NCBI RefSeq assembly: GCF_022811645.1
Contig: NZ_CP094534.1
Location: 4,402,001-4,466,000, forward strand
Direction: 5' to 3'
Source: Hymenobacter monticola
GTDB lineage: Bacteria; Bacteroidota; Bacteroidia; Cytophagales; Hymenobacteraceae
DNA length: 64,000 nt
Numbering within the stretch: position 1 is the stretch's first letter; each line of letters begins with the position of its first letter. Below, piece by piece: positions 16,418-24,146 of the stretch. Made by a program: the position numbers and the translations under genes. The notes beneath the pieces were generated by a model, which worked only from the letters and a program-made list of their open reading frames with translations, did not search any database and had not been told where the DNA came from.

Positions 16418-17791
16418 TTATCTCACCACCGTCAGGCGCGCAGCTTGTCGCCCCAATTTCCCCTCGGTCACCACTTGGTATATCCCCGCGGGCAAATTGC
16501 TGAGGTCGATGGGCGCGACAGCCGTTGGCATTTCTTGTTGAAACTGCACCTGGCCTATAGCATTGTAGACTTTCAGCTTTTGACCCGGCGTGGCGGCAGC
16601 AACTGTCGCCGGCCCGGCGGTGGGGTTGGGATACACTGCCAGTTTGTGTTGCGCCAGTTGGCCCGTGCGGGTGGCCAGCAATGTTCCAGTGCTTCGGACC
16701 AGAAAATTGATGATGCTGGAACCACTTGCGGCCCATCCGTAGTCGCCCCCGGCCCAAATATTAGCCGAGTTCCACACGGCCAGCCCCCGATGGAAAGAGA
16801 AGGTTTCCAGCGAACGCCACGTGGCGCCGTTGTCGGTGCTGATGGCGGTGCCACTGGGGTCGTTGGGCACTTGGTAGCTGCCCGGCCCCACGCTCAGGTA
16901 GGCGCCGGGCACGTCGAGCAGGGCTTGTATGGCGCAACGGCGCATGGGCCCGCTCGGCGTAACTAGTGCCCACGTGAGGCCCCCGTCGGCGGTGACGGCT
17001 AGCTGGGTGGGAAGCCGGTCGTAGGCCAGCCCATGCAAGGCATCGGTGAAGCTGGCGCTCTGCAAATTGGTCAGGCCGGTAGCCTGTATGCTCCAGGTTT
17101 GGCCGCTGTCGGTGCTGCGCAGCACATTGCCCCGGTTGGAGGTTGCCCACAGATTGGGACCGAGCAGGGCCACGTCTGTGGCTACTTCGCCCGCTGCCGC
17201 CGCGGGCGTGTTGGCAATGGGTTGCCACGTGGTGCCCCCGTCCACGGTCCGGAAAATGGGCCAGGTAGTGGCCGCGCCAGCATCGGCAATGGCCACGCCC
17301 GCAGTGGCGTTGAAAAACCGCACCGTGCGCAACGTGGCCGGCGTGGCAGCGGCCGGGAGTGCCGCGAGGGCCGTGCTGCCCGTGGTGGAGCGTAGCAGCG
17401 TGCGGGCCCCGCTTACGGTGCCCTGGGTCACGACCCACACGTGCTGGGCGTCGGTGGCCCACAAGTCGATGACGTTGCTGCCGCCCGCTCCCGTGCCACC
17501 GTCGTTGGAGCTAGCCACTTCGCTTTGTTGCACGGTTTGCCCGTTGTCGCTGGAAGTGAATAGCTGGTAAGCCCAAACTGAATTGCCAGGCCCTCCGGGC
17601 AAATTATAAGGACGGATGCCCCACACCACCCCCTGCGCAGGCGCCCGCAGGGTCATGAGTGCGGGCACTCCGAATCCATATCTGGCCCAGGGGGTTGAAA
17701 CATAAGTCCAGCTGATTTGGGCCTGGGCGGCTTCTGGCCGCATGCTGCCCACCAGCAAAGCCAAGGCGGTGCATCGTAGGAATGGTTTCAT
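16418..17791 (-). CDS. Secreted BNR/beta-propeller protein with T9SS sorting domain, paralogue 1
   Basis: The 457-aa product starts at ATG 17791 (MKPFLRCTALALLVG..., signal peptide ending near AQAQ). The body contains repeated sialidase/photosystem-assembly-type blades with Asp-box-like S/T-x-D-x-G-x-T-W units: TSSDNGQTV, RTVDGGTTWQPI, RSTDSGQTWSIQ, TADGGLTWALV, STDNGATWRSL. The last 80 residues are a type A T9SS C-terminal sorting domain (LAVYPNPTAGPATV, KLKVYNAIGQV, IDLSNLPAGIYQVV). It should be exported by the general pathway, then moved across the outer membrane by T9SS. It is a tandem paralogue of the gene at 17832-19208. The ligand or substrate is unknown. Confidence 0.88.
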   Translation of the reverse strand: MKPFLRCTALALLVGSMRPEAAQAQISWTYVSTPWARYGFGVPALMTLRAPAQGVVWGIRPYNLPGGPGNSVWAYQLFTSSDNGQTVQQSEVASSNDGGTGAGGSNVIDLWATDAQHVWVVTQGTVSGARTLLRSTTGSTALAALPAAATPATLRTVRFFNATAGVAIADAGAATTWPIFRTVDGGTTWQPIANTPAAAAGEVATDVALLGPNLWATSNRGNVLRSTDSGQTWSIQATGLTNLQSASFTDALHGLAYDRLPTQLAVTADGGLTWALVTPSGPMRRCAIQALLDVPGAYLSVGPGSYQVPNDPSGTAISTDNGATWRSLETFSFHRGLAVWNSANIWAGGDYGWAASGSSIINFLVRSTGTLLATRTGQLAQHKLAVYPNPTAGPATVAAATPGQKLKVYNAIGQVQFQQEMPTAVAPIDLSNLPAGIYQVVTEGKLGRQAARLTVVR

Positions 17792-17831
17792 GCCGATGGC
17801 AATAAGGGAAATAACAGTAGAATGAGGCACT

Positions 17832-19208
17832 TTATTCAGTTTTACTGACGCGCAGGTTGCGCACTGTGCCATCGGCGGCGCTCAGCTGCAGTTGGTACAT
17901 GCCCGCCGCCTGCGCCGATAAGTCTACGGCGCGCGCCCGCTCCGTCACCGCGCCCGTCTGACAGAGCCGGCCATGCACGTCGTACACCCGCACCGTTTCC
18001 GTGCCGTTCACCACGCCTTCCACGTGCAGCAGCCCGCTGGTCGGGTTCGGGTAGGCCGCCACCGGCGACGCGCCCCGGGCGTTTTTGGCCGCCAGCACCG
18101 TTAGATTCAACCGCAGCAGCGGGCTGGGCGCGGAAGGATAAACTTTTTCAACTCCCGCCCATACTTCGCCGTTGCTACCGGCCGCAATCATCGAAAATGG
18201 CGTATTGTCGGAGGACAGCACCTGCCAGCTGGCGCCGCCGTCGCGCGTGATGGCGCTCACGCCCGCAAAGGTGGGGCCCGCCGTGACATAGCCCGCGCTC
18301 AGGTACGTGCCCGGCGCGCCCGGAATGGCCGTCATGGTGCTAAACAACGGCTGCCCGCTAAAAACCACCGGCGTCCAAGTGCTGCCCCCGTTGCTGGTCC
18401 GGTATAGCTCCGGCCCGGTTGTGCTTTGTTTGTATGACAGCCCCGTCAATGCATTCTCAAACGCTACCTTGCCGGGGCTGGCCGTTGCCGTCCAGCTCAG
18501 GCCGGCGTCGGGTGTGCGCAGCAGCGTGCCTGCTTCGGTTCGCAACCAGAGGCTATTGCCAACGCCCTGCTTGCTCGTAACCAACTCGATGGCGCCGCCG
18601 CTTGTGGCTGGGGCCGTCGCTACCGGGCTCCAGGTCATGCCTCCGTCCGTGGTTCGGTAGATGGGCCACGTGCCCGCCCCACTTGCCGAGGCCGCTACCC
18701 CCACGCCTACGGTAGCCGAGAAAAAGTGGATGGCCGTAAAGCGCGGAATGGCCGTCGCTATCGGTGCAAACCCTGCGGGACCAGTGGTCGTCCGCAGCAG
18801 GCTATTTGCCGGGCTGGTCAGGTCGTACTTCATCACCCATGCCGTCTGGGCGTCTACCGCCGACATGTCGGTTACCAATTGTCCTGTGCTGGGGGTTAGG
18901 ACCGACGCAGAAATCGCCCCGTAACCAACTTGTTGTTGATTCCACGTCTGCCCACCGTTCAGGGTCTGGTACGCATCAGATATATTAGACTGGCGACCGG
19001 GCCCCCCAGTTCCCTGTGCAAGATATAAGCACCACAGTGCGTCTGATTGGGGTATGTTCAGGTACGTCGCGCGACTAACTCCATAGAAAGAGTAGAAAGC
19101 CGGTCCCCCGCTGCCGGCCGGGGCTACCCAGGGCGATTGGGCGAATGCGGGTTGGAGCGCGGCGGCTAGCAAGGCCGGGGCTAACAGGGTGCGTAAGGTT
19201 GTTGTCAT
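17832..19208 (-). CDS. Secreted BNR/beta-propeller protein with T9SS sorting domain, paralogue 2
   Basis: The 458-aa product has the signal peptide MTTTLRTLLAPALLAAALQP...AFAQ, BNR-like blades (QTLNGGQTWNQQQ, RTTDGGMTWSPV, RTPDAGLSWTAT, RTSNGGSTWTPV, TRDGGASWQVL) and a C-terminal sorting domain (VAAYPNPTSGLLHVEG, VRVYDVHGRLCQ, VDLSAQAAGMYQLQLS). Layout and length match the downstream paralogue, and only 40 bp separate the two, so they are probably co-transcribed. The start ATG at 19206-19208 gives a perfect signal peptide. It is followed upstream by the AT-rich gap 19209-19606. Confidence 0.88.
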   Translation of the reverse strand: MTTTLRTLLAPALLAAALQPAFAQSPWVAPAGSGGPAFYSFYGVSRATYLNIPQSDALWCLYLAQGTGGPGRQSNISDAYQTLNGGQTWNQQQVGYGAISASVLTPSTGQLVTDMSAVDAQTAWVMKYDLTSPANSLLRTTTGPAGFAPIATAIPRFTAIHFFSATVGVGVAASASGAGTWPIYRTTDGGMTWSPVATAPATSGGAIELVTSKQGVGNSLWLRTEAGTLLRTPDAGLSWTATASPGKVAFENALTGLSYKQSTTGPELYRTSNGGSTWTPVVFSGQPLFSTMTAIPGAPGTYLSAGYVTAGPTFAGVSAITRDGGASWQVLSSDNTPFSMIAAGSNGEVWAGVEKVYPSAPSPLLRLNLTVLAAKNARGASPVAAYPNPTSGLLHVEGVVNGTETVRVYDVHGRLCQTGAVTERARAVDLSAQAAGMYQLQLSAADGTVRNLRVSKTE

Positions 19209-19606
19209 TGTTCGAAGAGAATGTGTTGGCCTTCACAGGAGGTGCTCCTGCTGCGAGTACATAGACACCCTTAGCACCAGCAACATAGGTACGCCGGTTG
19301 AGCTCGGCAATATATCAACCGCATTGCATATTTCTCATCCCATACTTATTTATTATAATTTGCGTGCAATCCGAAAATGCAACAGCAAGCATATTATTTC
19401 TATTACACTCTGAAAATCATTGATTTAATTTAATCACCAAAGACAGCTCAACACAATAGCCGCAGAACCTTGTTTGCAGCTTTTACCAGTTGCAGGCAGC
19501 CTTCGGCCAAGGCGCTGGCTCGTTTAGTCAGAAAGCTGAGCAAAACCTTGCATTGCGCTGCTTGCTTATATTTGGCCTAACCACCCGGCTAAAAATCCTC
19601 TTTCTT
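19209..19606. other. AT-rich intergenic region between divergent genes
   Basis: This 398-bp gap is markedly richer in A and T than its surroundings (for example 19330-19440). It holds no convincing gene. It must contain the promoters of the T9SS gene pair (leftwards) and of the MBL-rhodanese gene (rightwards); a good match for the latter is noted separately. Confidence 0.6.
19548..19574 (+). promoter_or_regulatory. Bacteroidota-type promoter upstream of the MBL-rhodanese gene
   Basis: TTG at 19548-19550 is followed after 16 bp by TATATTTG at 19567-19574, a perfect TAnnTTTG -7 element. The start codon lies 32 bp further on. The spacer is 1-3 bp shorter than the usual 17-23. The position also supports 19607 as the true start, since upstream in-frame starts would precede the transcript. 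Confidence 0.5.
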
Positions 19607-20986
19607 ATGCCCCCCCTCCCCAGTAGCACGGCCTCGGCTGTGCAAATCCAGCAGTTTTACGACAAGGGCTTGGCGCACGCGAGCTACGCCGTGCGTTGCG
19701 GCCGCCAGGTCGCCATCATCGACCCGGGCCGCGACCCCCAGCCCTACTACGACTTTGCCGACGAGCACGAAGCCCGCATCGTGGCCGTGATTGAGACGCA
19801 CCCGCACGCCGATTTTGTGTCGTCGCACCTGGAAATTGCCGAAGAAACCGAGGCCACCATCTATTGCAGCAAGCTGGTGGGTGCCAAGTACCCGCACCGC
19901 CCGTTCGACGACGGCGACCGCCTCAAGCTGGGCAGCTACGAGCTGCACGCCATCAACACCCCCGGCCACTCGCCCGACAGCATCAGCATCCTCCTGATGG
20001 ACGAGTTGGCCCAGAGCCGGGCCGTATTCACCGGCGACACCCTGTTTGTGGGCGACGTGGGCCGGCCCGACTTGCGCGAAGAAGAGGCCGTGGGCGGCCA
20101 CAAGCGCGAAGAGCTTGCTGCGCAGCTGTACCGCAGCACCCGCAACAAGCTCATGACCCTGCCCGGCGCCACCAAGGTGTACCCCGCGCACGGCCCCGGC
20201 AGCCTCTGCGGCAAAACCACCAGCACCGACCTCGACTCCACCATTGCCAAAGAGCTGAAAACCAACTACGCCCTGCAGCCCATGTCGGAGGAGGAGTTCA
20301 TCAAGGTGCTGCTCGAAGACCAGCCCTTCGTGCCCAAGTACTTCGGCCACGACGTGAAGCTCAACAAGCAGGGCGCCCGCGGTTTCGAAGACAGTATCCG
20401 CGCCGTGCCGCACCTGAGCAGCGCCGCCACCCTCGAGCCCGGCGTGCTCCTCATCGACGCCCGCCCGGCCGCCAAGTTCCGCGCCGGCCACCTGCCCGGC
20501 GCCATCAACCTGCAGGACGGCGGCAAGTTTGAAACCTGGCTGGGCTCGGTGGTGGGCCCCACGGAGCCCTTCTACCTGCTGGCCGACTCGCAGATTGCGC
20601 TGGACACGGTGGTGCGCAAAACCGCCAAAATCGGCTACGAAGCCAACATCAAAGGCGCCCTGCTGGCCCCGGCCGCCCTGCCCGAAACCGCTCCGGCCGT
20701 GGACGTGGCCCAGGTGCGCGAGCATCCCGAGGCCTTCACTATTGTGGACATCCGCAACCACGCCGAGGCCAAAAACCAGGTGTTCGACGACGCCTTGGTC
20801 ATTCCGCTGCCCGAGCTGCGCGAGCGTGCCCACGAGATTCCGACCGACAAGCCGGTGCTCATCCACTGCGCGGGCGGCTACCGCTCGGCGGCCGGGGCCA
20901 GCATTGTGCAGGCCGCCCTGCCGGGTGCCAAGGTACTGGATTTGGGCGAGGCCATTACGGACTTCCAGAAGGCGGCCGTGCATTAG
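19607..20986 (+). CDS. MBL-fold / double-rhodanese sulfur enzyme (persulfide dioxygenase-CstB type)
   Basis: The 459-aa protein has an ETHE1-like metallo-beta-lactamase domain (about 1-250) with THPHADFVSSH (His65, His67, Asp69), NTPGHSPDS, FTGDTLFVGDVGRPD and YPAHGPGSLCG. Two rhodanese domains follow. The first (about 265-355) lacks the active-site cysteine (LLADSQIALD at the loop). The second (about 365-455) has it in IHCAGGYRSAAG (Cys421). The family oxidises persulfides or transfers sulfane sulfur, protecting from sulfide. The short N-terminal residue run before AVQIQQFYDKGLAHASY supports the ATG at 19607. The gene is monocistronic, and a plain promoter precedes it. Whether the iron site is complete cannot be tested here. 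Confidence 0.9.
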   Translation: MPPLPSSTASAVQIQQFYDKGLAHASYAVRCGRQVAIIDPGRDPQPYYDFADEHEARIVAVIETHPHADFVSSHLEIAEETEATIYCSKLVGAKYPHRPFDDGDRLKLGSYELHAINTPGHSPDSISILLMDELAQSRAVFTGDTLFVGDVGRPDLREEEAVGGHKREELAAQLYRSTRNKLMTLPGATKVYPAHGPGSLCGKTTSTDLDSTIAKELKTNYALQPMSEEEFIKVLLEDQPFVPKYFGHDVKLNKQGARGFEDSIRAVPHLSSAATLEPGVLLIDARPAAKFRAGHLPGAINLQDGGKFETWLGSVVGPTEPFYLLADSQIALDTVVRKTAKIGYEANIKGALLAPAALPETAPAVDVAQVREHPEAFTIVDIRNHAEAKNQVFDDALVIPLPELRERAHEIPTDKPVLIHCAGGYRSAAGASIVQAALPGAKVLDLGEAITDFQKAAVH

Positions 20987-21133
20987 GCCACTACTTTTGA
21001 AATTAACAGATGGTGGCGTGAGGTATTGTTAATCAGATACCTCACGCCACTATTAGTATGACAGAAACTATGCCGCCGGCACACGTCCTGCGCACGCATG
21101 CCACCAGGATTTACTTATCAGCGAAACGTTAAA

Positions 21134-21394
21134 ATGAAACCCGAAGACCTAAAAACACTGAGTAGCGAAGAACTGCTTAAGAGGCAAAAGACCATCAAAT
21201 TGGTATCGGGGGCGCTTGCAGCAATGCTACTTATCTTGCTGGTCATGGGCATTTCTCTGACTATCCAGAAAAAAAGATTCGTCTCGCTCATAGTAATTCC
21301 CTTTTCATTGTTACCCATCTTAATGCTGAACTTAACGATATTTAAGAAAATTAAAGACGAGCTTTATTTAAGAAAAAATACACAACAACCATAG
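21134..21394 (+). CDS. Small two-helix membrane protein
   Basis: The 86-aa product starts MKPEDLKTLSSEELLKRQKT, an acidic/basic amphipathic N-terminus. Two transmembrane helices follow (LVSGALAAMLLILLVMGISL and FVSLIVIPFSLLPILMLNLT), then a lysine-rich tail. Similar short Bacteroidota proteins with an SSEEL(L/I)K N-terminus are often labelled redox-active disulfide protein 2. Here no CxxC pair is present, so the label would be meaningless. Codon use is AT-richer than the flanking genes. An in-frame ATG 12 codons upstream is less likely. Confidence 0.6.
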   Translation: MKPEDLKTLSSEELLKRQKTIKLVSGALAAMLLILLVMGISLTIQKKRFVSLIVIPFSLLPILMLNLTIFKKIKDELYLRKNTQQP

Positions 21395-21406
21395 CTTCGG
21401 CCTACT

Positions 21407-21550
21407 ATGCAAAGCCCCTAGTTACGACTCAGGAAGGCCCAAGAGCCTAATTTAGAAAAGTACGGGTTTGTAAAAGTCGGCGCCGACAAGGGCTTTGCTA
21501 ATGCGCGCCAAGCAGAAATAGAAGAATTTATCAACCGGCTGGTAAAATAG
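21407..21550 (+). pseudogene. Decayed small gene fragment with in-frame stop
   Basis: Reading from an ATG at 21407 the frame gives MQSP, a TAG at 21419-21421, and then an uninterrupted coding-like tail ending EEFINRLVK before a TAG. The tail includes LEKYGFVKVGADKGFANA. The tail is amphipathic and looks like real protein rather than noise, so this could be the 3' end of a broken gene that once continued from upstream. No family is assigned, and a recently started or recoded gene cannot be ruled out. Confidence 0.35.
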
Positions 21551-21655
21551 ATGCGTCAGGAGGTTGGATGACGCACTTTTACGGGGCTTGCAGGTGCCTG
21601 GCCGCGACAAACGCAATCCTCGCCGCGGGGGTATCTTTGAGATTCACTCTACCTT

Positions 21656-22915
21656 ATGCGCGTCCTTCACACCGCCGACTGGCACCTCGGCCAGCACTTC
21701 CTCACCGGCCAGGAACGCACCACCGAGCAGCAGGCTTTTCTCGATTGGCTGCTGCGCACGGTGCAGGCCCAGGCCGTCGACGTGCTGGTCATTGCCGGCG
21801 ACATTTTCGATACCCAATCGCCTTCTTACACGGCGCAGGAGCTGTATTATACCTTTCTGGTGAAGATGCAGGCCACCGGCTGCCGCGACATCGTGGTGGT
21901 GGGCGGTAACCACGACTCGCCAACCATGCTCAACGCCTCGCGGCAGCTGCTGCGGCGCCTGCGCATTCACGTAGTGGGCGGCGTACCCACCGACCCCGCC
22001 GAGCAGATTCTGTCGCTGAGCGCGGCCGACGGCCGGCCCGGGCTGGTGGTGTGCGCCGTGCCCTTTTTGCGCGACCGCGACATCCGGCTGGCCGTGCCCG
22101 GCGAAACCCTCGACGACCGCCAGCTCCGCATCCGCCAGAGCATTGCCGACCACTACGCCGCCCTGGCCGCCCACGACGCCGTGCTGCGCCTGCGCGAGCA
22201 GGACGTGCCCGTATTGGCCACCGGCCACCTCTACGCGGCCGGCGGCGAAGCCCGCGAGGGCGCCGAGCGCGACGTGCACATCGGCGGGCTCGGGCTGGTG
22301 GGGGCCGAGCATTTCCCGGCGGCATTCGACTACGTGGCCCTGGGCCACCTGCACCGACCGCAGCTGGTGGGCGGGCGGGCGCACATCCGCTACTCGGGCT
22401 CGCCGGTGCCCCTGTCCTTCACCGAAGCCAACGACAAGCAGCAGGTGCTGCTGCTGGAGTTTGAAGGGGCCGGCGCGCCCGTCATCACCCCCATTCCGGT
22501 GCCCGTGACGCGGCGCCTGCAGCGCTTCCACGGCACGCTGGAGGAAGTGGAGGCCGACATTCTGGCCTACGACAACGCCGCTTTCGAGCACGTGGCCTGG
22601 GCCGATGTGCTGGTGCGCTCCGACGAAACACCCGCCGAGGTGCAGCGCCGGGTGCAGGCCGTGCTGCAGCTGCAAAAGCAGCAGGTCATTGCCCCTAAAG
22701 GGGTGCGCCACCAGCGCGCCACCGAGGTTCCGGACTTGGCCGAAGCCGCCATTCCGCTGGCCCTGCTGCACGAGCTGACCGTGGACGAAGTCTTCGGCCG
22801 GCGCGTGGCGGGCCTGCCCCCCGAGCGGGCGGCGGCCCTCACCGCCACTTTCCGCGAGCTGCGCCAGTTGCTGGGCGAGGGCGACCCGCAGGCGTGGAAC
22901 GGCGAAGCGTCGTAA
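21656..22915 (+). CDS. sbcD: Exonuclease SbcCD nuclease subunit SbcD
   Basis: The 419-aa protein is a calcineurin-fold nuclease: MRVLHTADWHLGQ (Asp8, His10), AGDIFDTQSPS (about 47-57), GGNHDS (about 85-90), TGHLYAAGG and YVALGHLHRPQ. This is the complete Mre11/SbcD metal-binding motif set. The capping domain follows, with SFTEANDKQQVLLLEFE. With SbcC it forms the SbcCD complex, which cuts hairpins and processes DNA ends. In most bacteria sbcD is directly followed by sbcC. Here an oppositely oriented hydrolase gene lies between them. The start MRVLHT is the canonical one. Confidence 0.95.
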   Translation: MRVLHTADWHLGQHFLTGQERTTEQQAFLDWLLRTVQAQAVDVLVIAGDIFDTQSPSYTAQELYYTFLVKMQATGCRDIVVVGGNHDSPTMLNASRQLLRRLRIHVVGGVPTDPAEQILSLSAADGRPGLVVCAVPFLRDRDIRLAVPGETLDDRQLRIRQSIADHYAALAAHDAVLRLREQDVPVLATGHLYAAGGEAREGAERDVHIGGLGLVGAEHFPAAFDYVALGHLHRPQLVGGRAHIRYSGSPVPLSFTEANDKQQVLLLEFEGAGAPVITPIPVPVTRRLQRFHGTLEEVEADILAYDNAAFEHVAWADVLVRSDETPAEVQRRVQAVLQLQKQQVIAPKGVRHQRATEVPDLAEAAIPLALLHELTVDEVFGRRVAGLPPERAAALTATFRELRQLLGEGDPQAWNGEAS

Positions 22916-22950
22916 AATAAGCTAGTTTATCAAGCTACTTCATAATAAAG

Positions 22951-22991
22951 AAAAACGTCCTGTCCAGCGCAGGTGGAACAGGACGCTTTGT
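22951..22991. terminator. Bidirectional terminator between sbcD and the hydrolase gene
   Basis: CGTCCTGT and ACAGGACG form an 8-bp stem around a 14-nt loop, with an A-run before and CTTTGTTT after. Two convergent genes end on either side. Confidence 0.65.
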
Positions 22992-22996
22992 TTAAT

Positions 22997-23929
22997 TCAG
23001 TTCCTTTCCGCCCTCTTCATCGCCAGCAGCCATAGGCCGCCCAGCACCAGGGCACCCACTCCTGCTGCGACGGCTACCATCAAAACCGGCTTTTGCGTTG
23101 CCCCAACGGGCTGCTGCGCAATATCAGCGTCGCGAAAATCTTGTCCGGCAGTGACGGCCAGAATCAGCCGGACGGTTTCGGCGGGCTGGTCCCATTGCGG
23201 AAAGTGGCCGCAGTTTTCAAACCAATAGAGGCGGGCGTCGGGAAATTTTTTAAGGGCCCGCGAGGCCTGGCGTGGGAAGCACACCCGGTCCTGTCGCCCC
23301 CATCCAATCACCAGCGGCGCGCCAATGCTGCCGGCGGGCGCGCCCTGCTGCACTTCGCCATAGGCCAGATTATCCAGCAGCTCACTAAACGAAGGCGCGT
23401 GGGCAAAGCTGCGCATCTCATCGAGGGCCACGTGGGCCGGCAGCCGCCACGGGTGGGCCGAAAACTGGGCAAACAGCGCCGTGCGCGTGGCAGCATTGCC
23501 GGTGAGGAAGGGCATGGCGGGCTGCAGGGCCCGCACCAGCTGCGTGGAAATGGCCACGCTGTGAAAGAACACCGGCACTTCCCAACCCTGCCAGAACCCA
23601 CCCGGGTCGAGCGATACCACCGCTCCCAGTACGCCGCCCCGCCGGGCCAGCTCCAGCACCAGCCGGGCGCCCATGGAGCTGCCCACGGCGTCGATGCCGA
23701 GCAAGTGCTGTTCGCGCAGGAATTCGGTCATGGCATCGGCCAGGGTGGCGATGGTGACGGGGCCGGCCAGCGGCGGCGTGCTGCCGAAGCCCGGCAAATC
23801 GACGGCAATGACCTCGCGCTCGGCGGCCAGGTCCTCAAGGATGGTTTGCCAGGAGCGCCAGCTGCCGCCGATGCCGTGCAGCAACAGCAACGGCCGGCCC
23901 GCGCCGCGCCGGATGTAATTCATAGTCAT
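22997..23929 (-). CDS. Alpha/beta hydrolase with C-terminal membrane anchor
   Basis: The 310-aa protein has the alpha/beta-hydrolase features LLLHGIGGSWRSW (oxyanion region), the nucleophile elbow GSSMGAR (Ser about 95), the acid GWGRQDRVCFP and the base ENCGHFPQWD. After the catalytic domain a linker leads to a hydrophobic helix (VLMVAVAAGVGALVLGGLWLL, about 280-302) and a basic end MKRAERN. That suggests tail anchoring with the catalytic domain outside or a cytosolic face, depending on insertion. The substrate is unknown; the fold resembles small haloperoxidase/esterase types. The gene is inserted in reverse between sbcD and sbcC, and its short gap to sbcC (23930-24146) holds both divergent promoters. 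Confidence 0.85.
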   Translation of the reverse strand: MTMNYIRRGAGRPLLLLHGIGGSWRSWQTILEDLAAEREVIAVDLPGFGSTPPLAGPVTIATLADAMTEFLREQHLLGIDAVGSSMGARLVLELARRGGVLGAVVSLDPGGFWQGWEVPVFFHSVAISTQLVRALQPAMPFLTGNAATRTALFAQFSAHPWRLPAHVALDEMRSFAHAPSFSELLDNLAYGEVQQGAPAGSIGAPLVIGWGRQDRVCFPRQASRALKKFPDARLYWFENCGHFPQWDQPAETVRLILAVTAGQDFRDADIAQQPVGATQKPVLMVAVAAGVGALVLGGLWLLAMKRAERN

Positions 23930-24146
23930 GGCCTTTCTTTTGGTTTACACGTGAGCCTTCCGCTTGCGGACGCCGGGGGCGCGCAAGGAGCATTTAAGGG
24001 CAACGGCTAGGCACGGAGCGGAGTTGTGCCCGCACCTGGGGCAGGCCATTGGTTTGCGGGAACCCAAACCGGCCAAATGGCCTTTCCCAGGCCGCTGCTG
24101 CCGCAGGCCGCCGTACCTTCGGGAAGTATTTTGGGAAAGAATTCGC

